NCBI GenBank assembly: GCA_017694755.1
Contig: JADIMO010000030.1
Location: 1-45,789 of the forward strand
Direction of reading: 5' to 3'
DNA: 45,789 nt
From: Candidatus Cryptobacteroides merdavium
GTDB lineage: Bacteria; Bacteroidota; Bacteroidia; Bacteroidales; UBA932
The translations under genes were made by a program, and so were the position numbers. This document shows positions 34,123 to 42,396 of the stretch, piece by piece (position 1 is the stretch's first letter; each line of letters begins with the position of its first letter). The notes beneath the pieces were generated by a model. That model did not search any database and was not told where the DNA came from. It saw only the letters and a list, made by a program, of their open reading frames with translations.

Positions 34123-37100
34123 TTAGAATTGGAGTTTTACGCTGAAACCGATATTCCTTGTGCTCGGCTGCATGAAATAATCAAGTCCCTGATAATAGGT
34201 ACCGGTCGAGGCTGTAAGTTCCGGGTCAAACGGCGCCTTGCAGTATATCATCCACAAGTTGCGTCCGACAAGGGATACAGTCATTCCAAGCTTGTTCTTG
34301 AACCATGAACGCGGAAGATCATATCCTACGCTGAGTTCACGGAGACGTACATTAGTCATGCTGTATACATAATGCGAAAGCATGGACATTCCGTTCCCAC
34401 TGTTGGAATAGAAAGATTTCACATCCGTAAGGAACTGGTCTTCAGAAATCCATACACCGCCTGCATCGCGGGCATCTGCCGATGCCTGGGATGCACCGAA
34501 CCTGTCAAGAAGTGCCTGTGTGGCAGAAACTCCCTGCCCGCCGATACGGGCATCGATAAGGATTCCGAGAGATATGCCTTTCCATGAGAACTGGTTGTTC
34601 CAGCCGATTCTGGCTTTTGCTTCCGTATTTCCACCGTATATCCATGTATTCGCATCAACTGTCACAGTATTGGAGTTCGGATCTACATAGATGCGTCCCT
34701 GATCATCAGTCTTGAGACCATTGACGTAGAAATCACCGATTGATCCACCAGGAGCAATCTTCATCCTGTATCCGCCATAATCCATATTCACTTCATTGAT
34801 GGTAACAAGATTACCTGACACATCCCTTGAACCTTCCGGAACAAGTTCCTTAACCTTATTCCTGTTCATTGAGAAAGTGAATGATGTCGACCAGAAGAAA
34901 TTCCTCCATGTATTCTTGAATCCGAGTGACGCTTCAATACCCCAGTTGTTGACTCGACCGGCATTTATATAAGCCTGACGATAGCCGGTGCTTGGCGGTG
35001 CATCATACTGGAAAAGCTGGTTGTAAGTATTGGTATTGTAATATGTGGCATCCAGCCAGACCATATCATCCAAAAACTTGACATTGAGTCCGGCCTCCAC
35101 TGATTTCGTACGTTCAGGAGTCAGGAAGGTAGCCGGAGCATATGTATTAGATGAAATTATACCGCCGGTAGACACAGGTGTATTCACACTTGTGATATAG
35201 CGGTCAGGAGCATTGCCTACCTCCGCATATGAGGCACGTACCTTAAGGAAAGATATTCCGGCCTTGCTCAAGTCCGTCATTGAGGAAATCACTGCAGAAA
35301 GTCCTACTGAAGGATAAGGAATGCCGACTTTCGGTGTAAATGCAAGCTGTGAGGCCCATTCATTGCGGAAAGTGGCATCAAGATAAAGCATCCCCTTATA
35401 TCCGAGCTGAAGAGTGGCATAGATGGCCTGGGTCTGGTCATGATAACGGTCCGTATACGGACGGGTCTCCGCATGACGCATGTCTATATTGTTCACGGAA
35501 AACATATTCGGAATGTTGGCAAGATTGCCTTCAAATCCGGATCCCTTATGCTTGTCATCCACAATGCTCGCTCCAAGGTTAAAGAGAAGCGAAAGGTCGT
35601 TATTGAAGAATGATTTGTCAATGGTCAGCAGGACATCCCCGTAAAAATTATTATGTGTAATGGTATTGTCCTGATAGTTTCCGTATTCGGAAGCGAACAT
35701 GGTGCTGGAGGAAGCATATATCTTCCTTGTATAGTTCATTACCGTATTGTCAAGACGGGCTCTTCCGGTTACACTCATCCAATCGGTAATCTGCCATCTC
35801 AAGGTACCGTTCAGGGTATATCTGTGCGCAGTGTTTTCAAAAAGATTGCGGTTCACTTCCCAATAAGGATTCTGTACACCGTCAATAAAATTAAGATTCC
35901 AGAACTGGGACATATAGCCGGCATTGGCATCGTAACGTTCATATATCTTATATTTTTCGATGTCTTCACCACGCGGAAACAGATATATGGCTACAAGAGG
36001 ATTATGATACTGACCCTGGACAGTCGGGTTGCGTTTGTACTGACGCATATAACTTGCACTTACATCAAGGGTCAACTTGTCCTTGACAAGTTCAGTGGTA
36101 TTGCGCATCGAGAAATTGTAGCGGTTATATACGTTGTTCGGAATGATTCCGCGTGAATTGGTGGCTGCAGCAGAAACATATGTCTGGTTGCGGTCAGTTC
36201 CTCCGGAAACAGATATTGCATTTGTAGTATTATATCCTGTCTGGAAGAAATCACGGGGATCGTAATCGGTGGGAGTGGCAAGCTTTGTACCCCAGCTCAT
36301 GGACGGATCTGCTGAATCAGTACCGTATGTATTCTGGAACTGAGGCATCACAAACGGACTCGAAAAGGTGGTATTGTTTGAAAAATTCACTCTCACCTTA
36401 CCCTCCTGTCCTTTCTTGGTGGTGATGAGGATGACACCGTTCGCACCTTGTGAACCATACAATGCTGCGGCAGTAGCACCGGTCAGCACTGTCATCGACT
36501 CGAAATCCTCAGGGTTGAGGTTGGAAATTCCTTCGAAGTCTCCCCCGTCTGGAGTTTCCTGGATACCTGACACCTGTGCCGCACGAAGATTTGGCATAGG
36601 AATACCGTCCACCACATAGAGGGCGTTGTTGTTCCCGCTGATGGATTTGACGCCTCGCATGATGACACGGGTGGATCCGCCGGCTCCTGAAGAACTCTGG
36701 TTGATCTGCAGACCGGCCACCTTACCGGAAAGAGAGTTGACGAAGTTGGCATCCTTCACCGTATTGACGATGTCGCTGGAAACTTCCTGGACATTGTAGC
36801 TCAATGCCTTTTCTTCCCTCTTGATACCGAGGGCAGTGACTACGACACCCTCAAGAAGGGTATTCTCCTCTTCAAGGACAATGTTGATGACCGCACGGCC
36901 GTTGACGTTTACAGTGGCGGTGGCATAGCCGAGAATGCTGAATTCCAGCTGGCTTTCAGGAGTAGGGGAAGGAATTGTTATGGAATATTTTCCGTCAAGG
37001 TCCGTGACTGCTCCGGTATTTGTGCCCGGTATCATCACTGCCGCGCCAGGCACCGGATATCCAGCCTTGTCCGTGACTGTACCTGTCACTGTAAGGGGGC

Positions 37101-37434
37101 CGGAATTGGCCGGCTGCTGCACACGCTCGGAAAGGATAATATATGCCCCGTCTATGCTCCATGCGACATCTGTCCCTTCAAACATCTGGGAAAGAGCTTC
37201 CTCCACAGGACGGGCATTCACATCGACCGACACTGTCATATCCGTGTCGATCCCCTTGTTCATGAACAGGTAACGAGACTGGTTTTCAATTTCTTTCATC
37301 ACCTGCCCGACCGGCACATTGTCCCGGTCCAATGTAATGCTGGCTGCCGAAGGCTGGGCATTTGCTATGCCCCCCCCAAGCATCAGCACTATCCCGGCAA
37401 TCAGCCGGAACTGCTTCATGATCTTATTTACCAT
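34123..37434 (-). CDS. susC-like: SusC/RagA-family TonB-linked outer-membrane transporter with STN domain
   Basis: 1103 aa (or 1098 from the ATG at 37419, just as good a signal-peptide start). After the signal peptide come an STN domain at about residues 28-95 (ITLDRDNVPVGQVMKEIENQ), a carboxypeptidase-D-like plug-linker at about 113-195 (VTGTVTDKAGYPVPGAAVMIPGT, GVVVTALGIKREEKALSY), the plug (VNSLSGKVAGLQI, GANGVILITTKKGQ) and a 22-strand barrel ending in VKLQF. It is the energised import channel paired with SusD. The STN domain means it also signals to FecR. The signal-peptide codons contain an uninterrupted run of eight G on the coding strand (37370-37377). Confidence 0.96.
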   Translation of the reverse strand: MVNKIMKQFRLIAGIVLMLGGGIANAQPSAASITLDRDNVPVGQVMKEIENQSRYLFMNKGIDTDMTVSVDVNARPVEEALSQMFEGTDVAWSIDGAYIILSERVQQPANSGPLTVTGTVTDKAGYPVPGAAVMIPGTNTGAVTDLDGKYSITIPSPTPESQLEFSILGYATATVNVNGRAVINIVLEEENTLLEGVVVTALGIKREEKALSYNVQEVSSDIVNTVKDANFVNSLSGKVAGLQINQSSSGAGGSTRVIMRGVKSISGNNNALYVVDGIPMPNLRAAQVSGIQETPDGGDFEGISNLNPEDFESMTVLTGATAAALYGSQGANGVILITTKKGQEGKVRVNFSNNTTFSSPFVMPQFQNTYGTDSADPSMSWGTKLATPTDYDPRDFFQTGYNTTNAISVSGGTDRNQTYVSAAATNSRGIIPNNVYNRYNFSMRNTTELVKDKLTLDVSASYMRQYKRNPTVQGQYHNPLVAIYLFPRGEDIEKYKIYERYDANAGYMSQFWNLNFIDGVQNPYWEVNRNLFENTAHRYTLNGTLRWQITDWMSVTGRARLDNTVMNYTRKIYASSSTMFASEYGNYQDNTITHNNFYGDVLLTIDKSFFNNDLSLLFNLGASIVDDKHKGSGFEGNLANIPNMFSVNNIDMRHAETRPYTDRYHDQTQAIYATLQLGYKGMLYLDATFRNEWASQLAFTPKVGIPYPSVGLSAVISSMTDLSKAGISFLKVRASYAEVGNAPDRYITSVNTPVSTGGIISSNTYAPATFLTPERTKSVEAGLNVKFLDDMVWLDATYYNTNTYNQLFQYDAPPSTGYRQAYINAGRVNNWGIEASLGFKNTWRNFFWSTSFTFSMNRNKVKELVPEGSRDVSGNLVTINEVNMDYGGYRMKIAPGGSIGDFYVNGLKTDDQGRIYVDPNSNTVTVDANTWIYGGNTEAKARIGWNNQFSWKGISLGILIDARIGGQGVSATQALLDRFGASQASADARDAGGVWISEDQFLTDVKSFYSNSGNGMSMLSHYVYSMTNVRLRELSVGYDLPRSWFKNKLGMTVSLVGRNLWMIYCKAPFDPELTASTGTYYQGLDYFMQPSTRNIGFSVKLQF

Positions 37435-37582
37435 ACTTTGATCGGTTATTGTTTAATTGTTACTTCCTTTGCCTGATCCGTTGGAACAGCATCCAACACA
37501 ATCAGAAATAATGTCAATGTGGTGCATTCATATCATAGGCATCAATGTTTAAAATCGGAACTATATAAAAACGGATAAATGA

Positions 37583-38542
37583 TCAATAGATTGTCACCGT
37601 ATTTGTCTCCCTGCTCATCCTGAACCTGAAGTCCGCCGTATACTGCAATATCCTCAAGGCATTCTCCACCCCGTCACTCATCCTTATCTTGCCTTCCACC
37701 GAACTTATGTCAGGAAGCCGTTTCCTCGCTATAACTATATTTACGTCAAAGGCCTTCTCAAATGTCTTCATAAGCTCGTCGAAAGGCATGCCGTCAATTC
37801 CTATCAGCCCCCTTGTCCAGCACAGTTCGTCTTCCGGGCTTTTTATCTTCTCCACAAGCAGACGGCCATTCTTCATGGACAGCCTGTCATTCGGCCGCAT
37901 GACCACATCGCCCTGGCCCGGATATATGAGATTCGACACCTTTACGCTCCCGGCAATGAGCACTGTTTCAAAGTATTCTGCCTCACTGTCTGCAATCACG
38001 TCAAACTCAGTCCCGAGCACTTCGATGGATGATGCGAAAGTGTTGACAACAAAAGGCCTCTCGCTGTCATGAGTGACTTTGAACATCGCCTCACCGTCCA
38101 GCCTGACCTGCCGACGGTCCTTTCTGAAGATTACCGGATATGTGAGCCTTGAACCGGAATTGAGGAAAACCGATGTGCTGTCCGGAAGAATGATTTTGAG
38201 ACGCTCCCCCTTAGGTGCCTCCACAGATACCATACGCGAAGAGATGGAATCATAGGTCATGCGGTGCGAAACGAAGGCCCCGCCCAAGGCAACAATTACG
38301 GCAGCTGCCGCTGCAGCCATGCCTATGAGTGCTCTCTTCAACACTGAATGTCTCTTTGACCGTGCTGAAGCCGGCTCCACTCCTGAAAGTTCAGAAATGT
38401 CCATAAGGGCATGACACTCCCTTATGACGCGCCCGCATTCCTCCGGATACCTTTCCCACCATCCGGCCACCAGACGTTCCTCCTCCTCTGAAGCCATGCC
38501 TCTCAATGCCTTATATATTATTTCTACGTCTATCTTGTCCAT
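37583..38542 (-). CDS. FecR-family anti-sigma factor
   Basis: 319 aa. A cytosolic N-terminal part (1-70; IIYKALRGMASEEEERLVAGWWE) is followed by one membrane helix at about residues 71-90 and a periplasmic FecR domain (EAPKGERLKIILPDSTSVFLNSGSRLTYPV, GEAMFKVTHDSERPFVVNT, VLGTEFDV), then the C-terminal DUF4974-type secretin/TonB-contact region (DGMPFDELMKTFEKAFDVNIVI, YTADFRF). It relays the substrate-loaded state of SusC's STN domain to an ECF sigma factor. It precedes susC by 148 bp. No sigma gene lies upstream; the one at 28674 is the likely partner but this is inferred. Confidence 0.94.
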   Translation of the reverse strand: MDKIDVEIIYKALRGMASEEEERLVAGWWERYPEECGRVIRECHALMDISELSGVEPASARSKRHSVLKRALIGMAAAAAAVIVALGGAFVSHRMTYDSISSRMVSVEAPKGERLKIILPDSTSVFLNSGSRLTYPVIFRKDRRQVRLDGEAMFKVTHDSERPFVVNTFASSIEVLGTEFDVIADSEAEYFETVLIAGSVKVSNLIYPGQGDVVMRPNDRLSMKNGRLLVEKIKSPEDELCWTRGLIGIDGMPFDELMKTFEKAFDVNIVIARKRLPDISSVEGKIRMSDGVENALRILQYTADFRFRMSRETNTVTIY

Positions 38543-38727
38543 AAGAAAATTTCACAACATATATAAAACGCACAAAGCCGCATGTCTTACATAATTTTTT
38601 TCAATATTCAGGATTTGCGATAAAAATCGTATCTTCGGCCCCTATATGACAACAATCCGACATCCGGGACTGTCCTTTGAATGTCATTACGGACACAGTA
38701 CAGATGTTTTTAAATTTCGGCACTGAA

Positions 38728-39234
38728 ATGAAAAATCCTACAATAACGATCAACGCGGACTTTGACCTCGAAGAGAGGGTTCAGATGGCAAGAGACAATT
38801 TCAAGGTACACGGCTACAACTGCTGCCAGTCGGTATTGCTGGCATACGCAGATGTCATAGGGATTGATCCTGAAACTGCTGCCGTCCTCACTTCCGGATT
38901 CGGTGGCGGGATGGGGAGACTGCGTGAGGTCTGCGGTTCAGTAAGCGCAATGTTCATGGCAGCCGGCTTCATTTCACCTGCGGCAGATCCTTCCATCAAG
39001 ACCGACAGGACAGCCAACTACGCCCTGATACAGGAACTTGCCGGAAAATTCAGGGAACAGAACGGCTCCATCGTATGCAAGGAACTGCTGGGACTTGCCC
39101 CAAGAAGCACGATTGAATCTCCGGAACCGTCCGACAGGACTCCTGAATACTACAGGAAACGCCCCTGCGAAGACCTTATAGCATGTTCAGCCCGCATCCT
39201 CGGAGAAAAGCTGAAATCAGCCGCCAGTCACTGA
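38728..39234 (+). CDS. C_GCAxxG_C_C family redox protein
   Basis: 168 aa from the ATG at 38728; a second ATG at 38704 would add eight residues. The family signature is visible: NCCQSVLLAY (Cys32, Cys33), GFGGGMGRLREVCGSVSAMFMAAG (Cys69), VCKELLG (Cys117) and later Cys147 and Cys153. The spaced cysteines suggest a metal or disulfide redox centre; members occur widely in anaerobes without settled function. No signal peptide, so cytosolic. It stands alone on the plus strand between the fecR start and the opposing mltG end, which lies 10 bp downstream. No exact TAnnTTTG promoter was seen. Confidence 0.87.
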   Translation: MKNPTITINADFDLEERVQMARDNFKVHGYNCCQSVLLAYADVIGIDPETAAVLTSGFGGGMGRLREVCGSVSAMFMAAGFISPAADPSIKTDRTANYALIQELAGKFREQNGSIVCKELLGLAPRSTIESPEPSDRTPEYYRKRPCEDLIACSARILGEKLKSAASH

Positions 39235-39243
39235 GCCGCCAAA

Positions 39244-40290
39244 TCATGAGGCGGAGCGGGCCTTTTCGCGTTGGCGGACGGTGAGGGCACGCTGGAATTC
39301 GCGGGCATTCTTGAGATGCTCTCCATATGTGACGGCAAAACGGTGCGTACCGTTGAAGTCGGGACTTGCACAGAAATAGATGTAGCCGTGGGTATCCGGG
39401 TTGAGGACGGCATCTATGCATGCCTTGGGAGGCACATTGATGGGAGCCGGAGGAAGGCCGGCATATTTATAGGTATTGTATGGGGAATCCACCTTCAGAT
39501 GCTTCTTCAATATGCGGTCAAGGGTATAGTCATAGCAGAAGGCTATTGTAGGATCGGCCTGCAGCTTCATGCCGCGGTGCAGGCGGTTGAGATACACCCC
39601 GGCTATCACGGGATATTCAAAGGTCTTCAGGGTCTCGCCGTTCACTATGGAGGCGAGGATTGAAGCCTCCATTCTGGAAAGCCCCTGTTTCTCTGCACCC
39701 GCCAGTCTCTCCGGAGTCCAGAACCTGTCATATTCCTTTTTGAAACGGTCGAAGATGTCCTTCACAGATGCTGTCCAGTACATCTCGTATGTGTCAGGAA
39801 GAAAGAGGGCGAAGACATTTTCGGGAGTGAATCCATATTGCTCCAGGAATGCAATGTCATTAAGGGCATCCGCCACTTCTGCGGAATCAGCCATCATCTG
39901 CCTTCCTATCATGGAGGCAAGCTTGCCCTTGCTGCGGATGGTTCCGGAAAGGGTCAAGTCCTGCGGAGTCTGCCAGCCGTTGCATATCATCCTGATGACA
40001 TATATACTTGTAAAAGAAGGCTCTATAACATATTTTCCAGGTTTGGCCCGGGAAGCCAGGGATTCCTTTTCGGCACAGCGCTTTACGCTGCCGGGCCTCA
40101 CGGCCTCCGCACCGGCGGTCACGGAATCAATTATGGCTTCTGTGCTCATGTCAGGGTAGACATAGAGGACATATTCCTTTGAAAAATTGTCCAGCTTGTT
40201 GTCAGCCACATATCTTCCCACAAAAAAAACGGCAGCCGCAACAACAGCAACTATAAGAATTTCAGCAATATATGATTTTTTCTTCCCCAT
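39244..40290 (-). CDS. mltG: Endolytic murein transglycosylase MltG
   Basis: 348 aa with one N-terminal membrane anchor (about residues 7-25) and a YceG-like periplasmic domain. Key blocks: LPDTYEMYWTASVKDIFDRFKKEYD, ILASIVNGET, YLNRLHRGMKLQADPTIAF, YNTYKYAGLPPAPINVP and YFCASPDFNGTHRFAVTYGEH. The catalytic glutamate position corresponds to Glu219 in VNGET; the first Glu of the usual EKE/EEE triplet is Asn217. MltG cleaves nascent peptidoglycan strands near the membrane and so limits glycan length. It lies 48 bp after the glucosaminidase/LysM gene and is probably co-transcribed with it. Confidence 0.94.
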   Translation of the reverse strand: MGKKKSYIAEILIVAVVAAAVFFVGRYVADNKLDNFSKEYVLYVYPDMSTEAIIDSVTAGAEAVRPGSVKRCAEKESLASRAKPGKYVIEPSFTSIYVIRMICNGWQTPQDLTLSGTIRSKGKLASMIGRQMMADSAEVADALNDIAFLEQYGFTPENVFALFLPDTYEMYWTASVKDIFDRFKKEYDRFWTPERLAGAEKQGLSRMEASILASIVNGETLKTFEYPVIAGVYLNRLHRGMKLQADPTIAFCYDYTLDRILKKHLKVDSPYNTYKYAGLPPAPINVPPKACIDAVLNPDTHGYIYFCASPDFNGTHRFAVTYGEHLKNAREFQRALTVRQREKARSAS

Positions 40291-40338
40291 TTTTCAGATA
40301 TTTTAAGACATTTACCGTCTGCGCAAAGGATTCCAGGC

Positions 40339-41367
40339 CTATTTCCGGAGCTTCACCACATCTCCTTCATGAAGGACAGTGCCGCCAGAAAAGCCGTTCA
40401 TCTTCATTATGCTCTTAAGCTTGACTCCGTACCTCTGTGAGATTTCCCACAGGCTGTCCCCTTCTTCAGCCACATGCATTTCTATATGGTCAGCGGCATG
40501 ATTCTTCTTTTTCTGGAGATATACAACGGTACCCGGCAGGAGAGTCATGTCCTTGTCGGCATCATTGAATCTCAATATTTCCTTTTTGAAGAGTCCGTTC
40601 CCCTTGGCAATTGAAGAATAGGTTTCCCCTTCGGAAGAATAGACAAACGGCACACCGTTCTGGGAATACAGCTGCCGCGAAAGGGAAAAGTCAAATTCCC
40701 TGCCCTCCTTCTGGCTCAAAGGCTGCGCCTGCTCCAGAACCGACGGAGACTGCGGGATTGACGCGGCTGCCGCATCACGGACCTTCTTTCTTCTCGATTT
40801 TTTCTTCCTGTTTCCCGTATCTTCCCCTGAAAGTGCGTATGATTCTGACATACGGTCGAAACGGTCAAGGTTATAATCCTCTATGAGCTTTATGAGCTTC
40901 CTCGGATATGCAGGATCAGTGGCGTATCCGGCCCGTTTGAGCCCGTAAGCCCAGCCCCTGTAGTCCGTGGTTTCAAGATCAAAGAGGAACTTGTATCTGT
41001 CCCTGTATCTCAGGAAATCCGAATGGTCCCTGAATGATTCTTCGGCTGTGGAATATTTCCGGAAGCACTCTCCCCTCCTGTCGTCATTGTAGAACATGCG
41101 CGGCCCTTTCCATTCATGGCATTTTATGCCGAAATGGTTGTTGCCCTTCACGGCGAGCTCAGACTGCCCGTTGGACGACTCCAGCATGCCCTGTGCAAGA
41201 GTTATGCTTGCCGGGACACCAGAACGGTACATTTCGGAAACCGCCGTCCTGGAATATTTTTCAATATACGCATGCTGTGGAGATCTTTCCGCCAGCAGGG
41301 GCTGTGCCATGCACAGCATCAGCAGCATTGCCGGCAAAAAGCCGCAAATCCGAAGAATCGATTTCAT
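40339..41367 (-). CDS. Mannosyl-glycoprotein endo-beta-N-acetylglucosaminidase (GH73)-like protein with two LysM domains
   Basis: 342 aa from the ATG at 41367 (the codon before it is TTG). Signal peptide ending near LLAER. The glucosaminidase domain covers about residues 30-165: SGVPASITLAQGMLESSNGQSELAVKGNNHFGIKCH (catalytic Glu in MLESSNG), YSTAEESFRDHSDFL and YRGWAYGLKRAGYATDPAY. A basic linker (RKKKSRRKK) leads to two LysM-type modules at about 235-285 and 296-342 (EEGDSLWEISQRYGVKLKSIMKMNGF), which bind peptidoglycan. Predicted to hydrolyse glycan strands during cell-wall turnover. A -7 element lies just upstream; mltG follows. Confidence 0.93.
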   Translation of the reverse strand: MKSILRICGFLPAMLLMLCMAQPLLAERSPQHAYIEKYSRTAVSEMYRSGVPASITLAQGMLESSNGQSELAVKGNNHFGIKCHEWKGPRMFYNDDRRGECFRKYSTAEESFRDHSDFLRYRDRYKFLFDLETTDYRGWAYGLKRAGYATDPAYPRKLIKLIEDYNLDRFDRMSESYALSGEDTGNRKKKSRRKKVRDAAAASIPQSPSVLEQAQPLSQKEGREFDFSLSRQLYSQNGVPFVYSSEGETYSSIAKGNGLFKKEILRFNDADKDMTLLPGTVVYLQKKKNHAADHIEMHVAEEGDSLWEISQRYGVKLKSIMKMNGFSGGTVLHEGDVVKLRK

Positions 41368-41388
41368 CAATTACATATTAAACAGATG

Positions 41389-41396
41389 CAAATATA
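41389..41396 (-). promoter_or_regulatory. -7 element for the glucosaminidase-mltG unit
   Basis: Minus-strand TATATTTG, two bases beyond the rnz stop codon. No matching -33 element at 19-20 nt. Start about 41383, leader about 16 nt. Confidence 0.5.
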
Positions 41397-41397
41397 A

Positions 41398-42384
41398 TCA
41401 ATGTTTTTCAAGCGGGACTTCAATTTCATCTCCTTCGCGAGCCAGCATAGTGTCAGGAAACACGGCTGAGGCTTCCTTGAGGAAAATCCCGAGGTCGGAC
41501 ACCCTGGTGGAATAATGTCCTATCAGAAGGCGGCCGGCCCCGGCCTTCAATGCACATTCCGCCGCCTGTCTGGCCGTGGAATGATGTGTCCGTTCAGCCA
41601 CATCGGCATAGCATTCAGGGAAAGTGGCTTCATGATAAAGCAGGGTTGTGCCCTTCACCCAGTCCGCAAGTTCCGGGAACGGGGCTGTGTCGCTGCAGTA
41701 GGCATAGCTTCTCGGGGTATATGGAATATAGGCTGCCTCCTCCCTGCTGATTACAAGCGGTTCCGGACCTCCGGAAAAGCGCTTGAAGCCGTTTTCAAAG
41801 GAAGGGCCGGAATCATCACCGGCAGGACGCACCACATCCTCTCCCCTCTTCAGGGCGGCAATCTCAGCCAATGTCAGTCCGTATTTCTGTATCGCCTCCT
41901 TGCGGACATTGAACATCGGCATCTTCTCCCTTATGATGAAGCCGAACGCCTCTATCCTGTGGTTCAGCGGAAAGGCGAGCATTTCCGTGGACCTGGACTC
42001 CCATACCACCTCCGGGGACTTGGAGGAAAGCACATGGTGCTCGATCTCAAAGCCAGTCCCTTCTCCGAAATAGGACATGTAGAATTTGAGGACAGGACCG
42101 AAGGCCCTCGGTGCAAATATGTTCAGATGCGCCGTCCTGCCGAGCATGGACATGGTCGAAAGCAGACCGAATATGCCGAAAAGATGGTCTCCGTGTATAT
42201 GCGAAATGCAGATATTCTCTATCTTCAGATAGGAGATTCCCATCCTGCGCATCTGCATCTGCGCACCTTCCCCGCAGTCAATCAAAAACAAGCGCCCCCG
42301 TACATCAAGTACCTGGGCGCTTGGATATCTGTTGACAGTGGGCAGGGCCGAAGCCGTGCCCAGTATTTTCAGAGTGAAGTTCAT
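41398..42384 (-). CDS. rnz: Ribonuclease Z
   Basis: 328 aa, a little longer than the usual 300-310. MBL-fold motif SHIHGDHLFG (His62, His64, Asp66, His67), N-terminal LGTASALPTVNRYPSAQVL, the substrate-recognition segment near GFIIREKMPMFNVRK, CSDTAPFPELADWVKG, and the C-terminal ERTHHSTARQAAE and IGHYSTR motifs. Processes tRNA 3' ends by endonucleolytic cleavage. It lies 12 bp after rpsA and is likely co-transcribed with it. Confidence 0.95.
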   Translation of the reverse strand: MNFTLKILGTASALPTVNRYPSAQVLDVRGRLFLIDCGEGAQMQMRRMGISYLKIENICISHIHGDHLFGIFGLLSTMSMLGRTAHLNIFAPRAFGPVLKFYMSYFGEGTGFEIEHHVLSSKSPEVVWESRSTEMLAFPLNHRIEAFGFIIREKMPMFNVRKEAIQKYGLTLAEIAALKRGEDVVRPAGDDSGPSFENGFKRFSGGPEPLVISREEAAYIPYTPRSYAYCSDTAPFPELADWVKGTTLLYHEATFPECYADVAERTHHSTARQAAECALKAGAGRLLIGHYSTRVSDLGIFLKEASAVFPDTMLAREGDEIEVPLEKH

Positions 42385-42396
42385 CTGCAGAAGGAA

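Noticed and set aside
39236..39254. Short inverted repeat CCGCC / GGCGG between the redox-protein and mltG ends as a terminator.
   Set aside because: Only a 5-bp stem with a loop of 9 and no T-run directly after it; too weak to call.
39631..39640. MltG looked as if it had lost its catalytic glutamate (ASIVNGET instead of ASIVEKET).
   Set aside because: By count against the E. coli protein as I recall it, the catalytic residue is the second Glu of the triplet, which is kept here as Glu219.
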